A stretch of 64,000 nt of DNA from Paenibacillus brevis (GTDB lineage Bacteria; Bacillota; Bacilli; Paenibacillales; Paenibacillaceae), in contig NZ_JAHLQJ010000002.1 of assembly GCF_018919145.1 (NCBI RefSeq), forward strand, positions 1-64,000. Reading direction: 5' to 3'. The notes below the pieces were generated by a model. It was not told the origin of the DNA. It searched no databases and saw only the letters and a program-made list of their open reading frames with translations. This document shows, piece by piece, positions 59,599 through 64,000 of this stretch (position 1 is the first letter of the stretch; each line of letters begins with the position of its first letter). The translations under genes were made by a program, and so were the position numbers.

Positions 59599-59630
59599 TT
59601 AAGGTTCGTTAAAGGTTCTGGCCTTAAGAT
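59599..59630 (+). promoter_or_regulatory. VTC operon promoter with the same response-regulator box
   Basis: TTAAGGTTCGTTAAAGGTT (59599-59617) differs at two of 19 positions from the box of the divergent two-component operon. TAAGAT (59625-59630) follows after seven bases. GTTNAAGGTTC is tandemly repeated with an 11-bp period. Transcription would begin near 59637. Confidence 0.75.
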
Positions 59631-59675
59631 ACAGACATGAGCAAGAGAACGCACAACCGAAAGGAGCTGAAAAGC

Positions 59676-60455
59676 ATGGCGATTGAAGTATTTAATCGTT
59701 ATGAGAACAAGTATCTCATGGATACGAAGGCCTTCTATAAAATTTACAATGACCTGATGGAATATATGGAACCCGATGAACACAACAAGGACGATAAATT
59801 TTACACCATCAGCAATCTGTACTACGACACCGAGCATCACAGCCTTATCCGCAACAGCCTTTCCAAGCCGAAATATCGGGAGAAGCTGCGAATCCGGGCT
59901 TACGGCGTTCCTGAAGCCGATGCGAAGGTGTACCTCGAATTGAAGAAGAAGGTATTCGGCCTGGTGAACAAACGAAGAACCTCGTTGAAGCTGGACGAAG
60001 CCTATGACTTTGTCGGTACCAAAGCGGCTCCGGAGTTCCGAAAAGGCATGAACCAGCAGGTCATTTCAGAGATCGAATACTTTTTGAGCAGATATGACCT
60101 CAAGCCGGCAACTTATCTGGCTTACGATCGGATCGCCTTGTTTTGCAAAGGGAACCGCGATCTGCGCATCACCTTCGATACGAATATTCGCTCCCGGCGT
60201 CATGATCTTAAGCTGGAGGCCGGCGATTACGGCGAGCAGCTGATGGAGCGCGGACAGTGGCTGATGGAGGTCAAGGCCGAGAAGACGGTGCCGGTCTGGC
60301 TGGCTCATATGCTCTCCGAGCACGGATTGTACCGGACGAGCTTCTCCAAATACGGCAATGAATACAAGAAGTCCATTCGAAGCACGTACGCTGCCTCTTC
60401 TATTCATTTACCAACGGAACAACCTTTATTTGAAAAGGAGAGAATCTCATTATGA
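59676..60455 (+). CDS. VTC-domain polyphosphate polymerase-like protein
   Basis: A 259-residue cytoplasmic protein that is a single VTC domain, the tunnel fold of yeast Vtc4, which makes polyphosphate from ATP. Conserved basic and acidic tunnel residues: FNRYENKYLM (ExK), YREKLRIRAYG, VYLELKKKV, SEIEYFLSRY, TYLAYDRIAL, RITFDTNIRSR and LMEVKAE. The SPX domain and membrane helices of the yeast complex are missing; the next gene encodes a membrane protein that may supply the latter. The start is ATG 59676 behind AGGAG; ATG 59637 coincides with the predicted transcription start. Confidence 0.87.
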   Translation: MAIEVFNRYENKYLMDTKAFYKIYNDLMEYMEPDEHNKDDKFYTISNLYYDTEHHSLIRNSLSKPKYREKLRIRAYGVPEADAKVYLELKKKVFGLVNKRRTSLKLDEAYDFVGTKAAPEFRKGMNQQVISEIEYFLSRYDLKPATYLAYDRIALFCKGNRDLRITFDTNIRSRRHDLKLEAGDYGEQLMERGQWLMEVKAEKTVPVWLAHMLSEHGLYRTSFSKYGNEYKKSIRSTYAASSIHLPTEQPLFEKERISL

Positions 60456-61138
60456 ATTCATTTATTGACTCCATATTTGCTGCAACAGCATCGGAAACCA
60501 CGCTGACCTTCGGATATGCGATGCTGACTCTAGGCATAGCCGTTCTGCTCGGCGCGATCATCAGCATGACTTATATGAGGACACAGCCTGCTTACTCTCA
60601 CAGCTTCACGCTCACAATGATAATCCTGCCGACGATTGTCGCAATCATTATCCTGTTAATCGGCAGCAACGTGGCTAGAGCATTCAGCTTGGCAGGGGCT
60701 TTCTCGATCATTCGGTTCCGCAGCGCACCGGGCGATGCGAAGGATATCTCTTACGTGTTGTTCTCAATGGCAGCAGGCCTTGCTACAGGGGTTGGGGCCT
60801 ATGGATACGCGGTTCTTTTCACCATTGTTCTCTGTGTATTGATGCTGGTATTAAAGGTTGTGAAGTTCGGGCAGAGAAAGCAGGTTTCCAAGATGCTGAA
60901 AATCACCATTCCCGAGAATCTGGGCTATGAAGAGGCTTTTGAAGAAGTATTCACCACATTTCAAGTAGGGCATGAGCTTAGAAAGGTAAGAACTACCGAG
61001 CTGGGAAGTCTGTATGAAGTTGTCTATGCCGTTGAGATGAATCCCGAGACAAATCAGAAGGCATTCCTGGACGCGATTCGCACCCGGAATGGAAATCTGG
61101 ACATTACACTGACGATGAACCCTGTCACGCAAGAATAA
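60452..61138 (+). CDS. DUF4956 membrane protein
   Basis: A 228-residue protein with four hydrophobic helices in its first 150 residues, a conserved loop FSIIRFRSAPGDAKDISYVL between helices, and a soluble C-terminal domain (LRKVRTTELGSLYEVVYAVE). This is DUF4956, whose function is unknown and which commonly travels with VTC-domain genes. Its ATG overlaps the VTC stop by four bases, implying coupled translation and a physical partnership. It may be the membrane channel or anchor for the VTC enzyme's polymer. Confidence 0.87.
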   Translation: MNSFIDSIFAATASETTLTFGYAMLTLGIAVLLGAIISMTYMRTQPAYSHSFTLTMIILPTIVAIIILLIGSNVARAFSLAGAFSIIRFRSAPGDAKDISYVLFSMAAGLATGVGAYGYAVLFTIVLCVLMLVLKVVKFGQRKQVSKMLKITIPENLGYEEAFEEVFTTFQVGHELRKVRTTELGSLYEVVYAVEMNPETNQKAFLDAIRTRNGNLDITLTMNPVTQE

Positions 61139-61162
61139 AATTCATGAAAGAAGGGATTTACC

Positions 61163-63355
61163 ATGAAAAATACACAATATACGATTAAGCTGGCAGCCTT
61201 GCTGCTCTTGTCGGCGGTAGTAGCTAGCGGATGCGGAACGGCGAATTCAGCTGCAACTATAGGCAACTCCAATTCTTCCGGTACGGCCGGGGTTACCAAT
61301 GCTTCGGGAACGTCAGGTGCAGCAGCCGTAGAGCTGGCTTCGCTTCGAGCAGATGAACTGGTCACCTACGATGAATATGATGACGATGCGAGCTGGAGTG
61401 CGGAGAGTTCCACCCAGATTACATTGAATGGCTCAAGCGCTTCGGTGAGCGGTGCAGGTGCTTCGGTTAATGGCAGTACCGTTACGATCTCTGCCGCGGG
61501 AACCTATGTGTTCAGCGGCAAGCTGTCAGGCAGTGTCGTTGTTGATGCAGGGAAGGATGAACTGGTTCATCTGGTGCTGAATGGAGCTGAAATCAGCAAT
61601 GCTTCCGGATCTGCGATTCATTCCAAGCAGGCAGACAAGACGGTATTGACACTCGCTGAAGGAACGGATAACTCGCTTGTTGACGGAACCGCCTATACTA
61701 ACGCGGAGGAAGAGGATGCTCCGACCGCTGCTCTGTTCAGTCAGGACGATCTGACGATTAATGGTACAGGTAAGCTTACGATAACAGCTAATTATAAAGA
61801 CGGCATTACTAGCAAGGACGATCTCAAGGTTGTCAGCGGAACACTGGATATTACGGCGGCCGATGATGGTATCGTAGGCCGGGACCTGGCTGCATTCAAG
61901 GGCGGAGACATTACCGTTGAAGCCGGGGGAGACGGTGTGAAGACAACCAACACAGATACGGACAAGGGCTATCTTGTTATTCAGGATGGAGCTTTCCAGA
62001 TTAACGCAGTCAACGATGGACTTCAAGCAGAGAACTCTTTGCTGGTCACCGGCGGCAACTTCGACATCGTCACCGGCGGAGGCAACACCAAGGCCGAGAA
62101 GAAGCAGGAAAGTGATCCGATGCAGCGCGGCGGCTTCGGACAGAGCAGGGATTCATCCACACAATCCTCCGCAGCGACAACAGAGTCCGCGACGGATACT
62201 GTCTCTGAGGAAAGCGAGTCCGACAGCGCAAAGGGCTTGAAGGCAGGCGTAGATCTCTATATTCAAGCCGGTACATTCAAGCTGGATACGAAGGATGATG
62301 CAGTTCATAGTAATACCAACATTGCCATCTCAGGTGGAGAACTGAACATCGCTTCAGGTGATGATGCGATTCATGCGGATCAGGCTGTGATCATCTCCGA
62401 TGGCGTCATTGAAATTACAGCAAGCGTGGAAGGTATCGAAGGTGCGGACATTCAAATCTCCGGCGGTGAAATTAATCTCGTAGCAAGTGATGACGGTATT
62501 AATGCTACAGAAGGCTCAGAAAGTGAGGACATGACGGTTCCTTCCGGAGATATGTCGCAAGATCCGCCTGCTGATATGCCCCAAGGTCAACAGCCTGATG
62601 CAGGGGGAACAGATGAGACAGCTGCGCAGCAAGCCGCAGGTCAACAAGCCGGAAGCATGCGCGGATCAGGAGGAATGGGCGGCGGTGGCTTTGGAGCCGC
62701 AGGCAGCGCGAAGCTGACGATCAGCGGAGGTATGATCACGGTAAATGCAGCCGGAGATGGTCTGGACGCCAACGGTTCGATCACCATGTCCGGCGGCACA
62801 GTGATTGTGAACGGACCTACGAACAGCGGTAACGGCAGTCTTGATTATGACGGCACATTTGAAATGACAGGTGGAACCTTGATTGCGGCAGGCAGCGCGG
62901 GCATGGCGCAGGCGCCGTCCGAATCCTCGGCCCAAGCCTCGGTCATGATGACCTTCCCAAGCGCGCTCGAGGCCGGAACACTTGTCACCTTGAAGGATAG
63001 CACGGGCAATGCGCTGGCGAGTTATGCGCCGGTCAAGGCGTTCCAGACGATTATTATCTCGACATCTGAGCTGAAATCCGGTGAGACCTACAGCTTCTTT
63101 ACCGGCGATACAGAAATGGTCAGCTTCACTCTTGGCGAATCCGTAACCTATGTGAATGAATCCGGCGTAACGACAGGCGGCGGCTTCGGCGGCGGTATGG
63201 GCCAAGGCCGCGGACAAATGCCGGGACAAGGCCAAGGTCAAGGACGCCCGGGCCAAAGCGGCTCTGCGGGAGGAAGTGAAGGAGGAGTGCAGCCTCCAGC
63301 TTCAGGAGAGCAGGGAGCGACAACGGATATAAGCGGAACAAAGGTAACGGGATAA
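61163..63355 (+). CDS. Cthe_2159-type carbohydrate-binding lipoprotein
   Basis: A 730-residue lipoprotein (LLLSAVVASGCG lipobox). From about residue 85 it consists of repeated parallel beta-helix rungs (ITANYKDGITSKDDLKVVSG; ITAADDGIVGRD; INAVNDGLQAENSLLVTGG; GDDAIHADQAVIISDG), the pattern of the Cthe_2159 domain, which in Clostridium thermocellum binds pectin-like polymers with calcium. Low-complexity segments follow (GSMRGSGGMGGGGFG; GQGRGQMPGQGQGQG), probably surface-exposed spacers. It is third in the VTC operon, 24 nt after DUF4956, and is anchored outside the membrane. A terminator follows. Confidence 0.85.
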   Translation: MKNTQYTIKLAALLLLSAVVASGCGTANSAATIGNSNSSGTAGVTNASGTSGAAAVELASLRADELVTYDEYDDDASWSAESSTQITLNGSSASVSGAGASVNGSTVTISAAGTYVFSGKLSGSVVVDAGKDELVHLVLNGAEISNASGSAIHSKQADKTVLTLAEGTDNSLVDGTAYTNAEEEDAPTAALFSQDDLTINGTGKLTITANYKDGITSKDDLKVVSGTLDITAADDGIVGRDLAAFKGGDITVEAGGDGVKTTNTDTDKGYLVIQDGAFQINAVNDGLQAENSLLVTGGNFDIVTGGGNTKAEKKQESDPMQRGGFGQSRDSSTQSSAATTESATDTVSEESESDSAKGLKAGVDLYIQAGTFKLDTKDDAVHSNTNIAISGGELNIASGDDAIHADQAVIISDGVIEITASVEGIEGADIQISGGEINLVASDDGINATEGSESEDMTVPSGDMSQDPPADMPQGQQPDAGGTDETAAQQAAGQQAGSMRGSGGMGGGGFGAAGSAKLTISGGMITVNAAGDGLDANGSITMSGGTVIVNGPTNSGNGSLDYDGTFEMTGGTLIAAGSAGMAQAPSESSAQASVMMTFPSALEAGTLVTLKDSTGNALASYAPVKAFQTIIISTSELKSGETYSFFTGDTEMVSFTLGESVTYVNESGVTTGGGFGGGMGQGRGQMPGQGQGQGRPGQSGSAGGSEGGVQPPASGEQGATTDISGTKVTG

Positions 63356-63362
63356 ATAGAAA

Positions 63363-63408
63363 GGAAGCAGCTCCAACGGTTGTCTGACCGGAGGAGCTGC
63401 TTTTTTGT
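63363..63408. terminator. Bidirectional terminator
   Basis: AAGCAGCTCC pairs with GGAGCTGCTT, with an inner CGG/CCG stem, followed by TTTTTTG. It separates the VTC operon from the convergent SLH gene. Confidence 0.88.
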
Positions 63409-63415
63409 TGTGCTT

Positions 63416-64000
63416 CTAATCTAGGCTTTTCAGCAAATTATAGAGCACCTGGACACTTTCGGCGCGGGTAAGCCGTTCCTGAGCAGCAAATTGTCCGCCG
63501 CCCCTGCCATGGAGCAATCCTGCCGCGCTGGCAGCAGCTACAGCATCCTTGGCCCATGCATCGATTTGATCAGCATCGTCGAACTCGCTTTCCGTTGGAA
63601 CCAGGAGCTGACGGCCTGCTTTCATTTCATAGGCCCGGACCAGCATGATGGCCATTTCCTGCCGGGTTAAAGTACTTTCCGGAGCATATTCGTTACCGCT
63701 CCGGCCTGTTATCAGGCCTGCCTGTGCAGCGGCCTCCACGGCTGCCGCATACCAGGCTTCCTGCGGCACGTCAACAAACCGGGTTGCCGCGTTGCCGCCT
63801 GAAGCCGGGGTCATCCCGAGCGACCGCACCAGCATGGCGGCGAACTCGCCTCGGGTGAGCGCCCGCTGAGGCTCAAATCTGGTATCGTCAATTCCATTGA
63901 TGACATGCTTTGCCGCCATCCGTGCAATGACGGCTTTGGCCCAGTGATTGTCACTTACATCCTCGAAACTGCGGGCATATGCCAGTACCGCATATTGTCC
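63416..64000 (-). CDS. S-layer homology (SLH) protein, C-terminal part
   Basis: Only the last 194 residues are in the window; the frame stays open to the right edge, so this is a partial gene. It ends in three SLH motifs: FEDVSDNHWAKAVIARMAAK with RALTRGEFAAMLVRSLG, FVDVPQEAWYAAAVEAAAQA with TLTRQEMAIMLVRAYEM, and FDDADQIDAWAKDAVAAASA with RLTRAESVQVLYNLL. SLH triplets hold surface proteins to pyruvylated cell-wall polymer. What the N-terminal part does cannot be seen. The internal ATG at 63919 is not a true start because SLH 1 begins before it. Confidence 0.9.
   Translation of the reverse strand, partial: GQYAVLAYARSFEDVSDNHWAKAVIARMAAKHVINGIDDTRFEPQRALTRGEFAAMLVRSLGMTPASGGNAATRFVDVPQEAWYAAAVEAAAQAGLITGRSGNEYAPESTLTRQEMAIMLVRAYEMKAGRQLLVPTESEFDDADQIDAWAKDAVAAASAAGLLHGRGGGQFAAQERLTRAESVQVLYNLLKSLD

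Noticed and set aside
61526-62276. Antisense ORFs across the Cthe_2159-type gene
   Set aside because: They mirror a repetitive beta-helix coding sequence and have no start signals.

Overview
The window reads as chromosomal DNA of a Paenibacillus-like, endospore-forming Bacillota. Pointers are a gerA-gerB-gerC germinant receptor operon, CtsR, CcpA and FNR type operators, an S-layer (SLH) protein, a GH87 alpha-1,3-glucanase with the domain order known from Paenibacillus/Bacillus circulans mutanases, many TTG/GTG starts behind strong AGGAGG sites, and roughly 50% GC by eye. One AT-rich patch (about 21.25-22.95 kb) stands out. No rRNA, tRNA, transposase, prophage or CRISPR array was recognised.

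Layout. 0.2-3.1 kb: a GH2 glycosidase. 3.6-9.6 kb: a GbsR-like regulator divergent from a six-gene operon (two ABC permeases, a UgpB-like binding lipoprotein, HAD phosphatase, SMR transporter, calcineurin-type phosphoesterase), probably for a phosphodiester, perhaps choline-containing. 9.8-12.2 kb: secreted GH16 beta-1,3-glucanase behind a consensus cre site. 12.5-20.4 kb: AAC(3)-family acetyltransferase, the ger operon, an AraC-methyltransferase fusion, and a flavinylated fumarate-reductase-like lipoprotein. 20.7-26.3 kb: CtsR-controlled Hsp20, an AT-rich pair of unknown genes, aldo/keto reductase, FAD oxidoreductase, MerR regulator. 26.5-37.8 kb: sugar ABC transporter with a cytoplasmic GH5 glycosidase, divergent from a two-component system, then the GH87 alpha-1,3-glucanase. 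38-44 kb: a divergent HprK paralogue, an oxalate-decarboxylase-type bicupin, and a pnuC-nadR-nrtR-sfsA NAD salvage operon. 44-50 kb: alpha/beta hydrolase, a regulator with two MerR domains, an RlmA-type 23S rRNA methyltransferase behind an attenuator, and an EAL/GGDEF pair. 50-57 kb: a second flavinylated reductase, a phosphodiesterase-transporter pair, a PNPOx-like stress protein and SelO. 57-63.4 kb: a two-component system divergent from a VTC polymerase - DUF4956 - Cthe_2159-type lipoprotein operon. The end of an SLH protein runs off the right edge.

The most unusual signals are regulatory. (1) rlmA is preceded by a 15-codon leader peptide closely resembling the macrolide-stalling ErmD/ErmK leader, followed by mutually exclusive anti-terminator and terminator hairpins. 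(2) A 19-bp direct-repeat box (17/19 identical) sits exactly 7 nt upstream of the -10 element of both the two-component operon and the divergent VTC operon, tying that signalling pair to the VTC/DUF4956/Cthe_2159 system. (3) A perfect FNR box is centred at -41.5 of a predicted promoter of the second flavinylated reductase, whose active site carries Met where fumarate reductases carry His. (4) An AraC regulator is fused to a methyltransferase and has an internal ribosome-binding site in front of the enzyme part.
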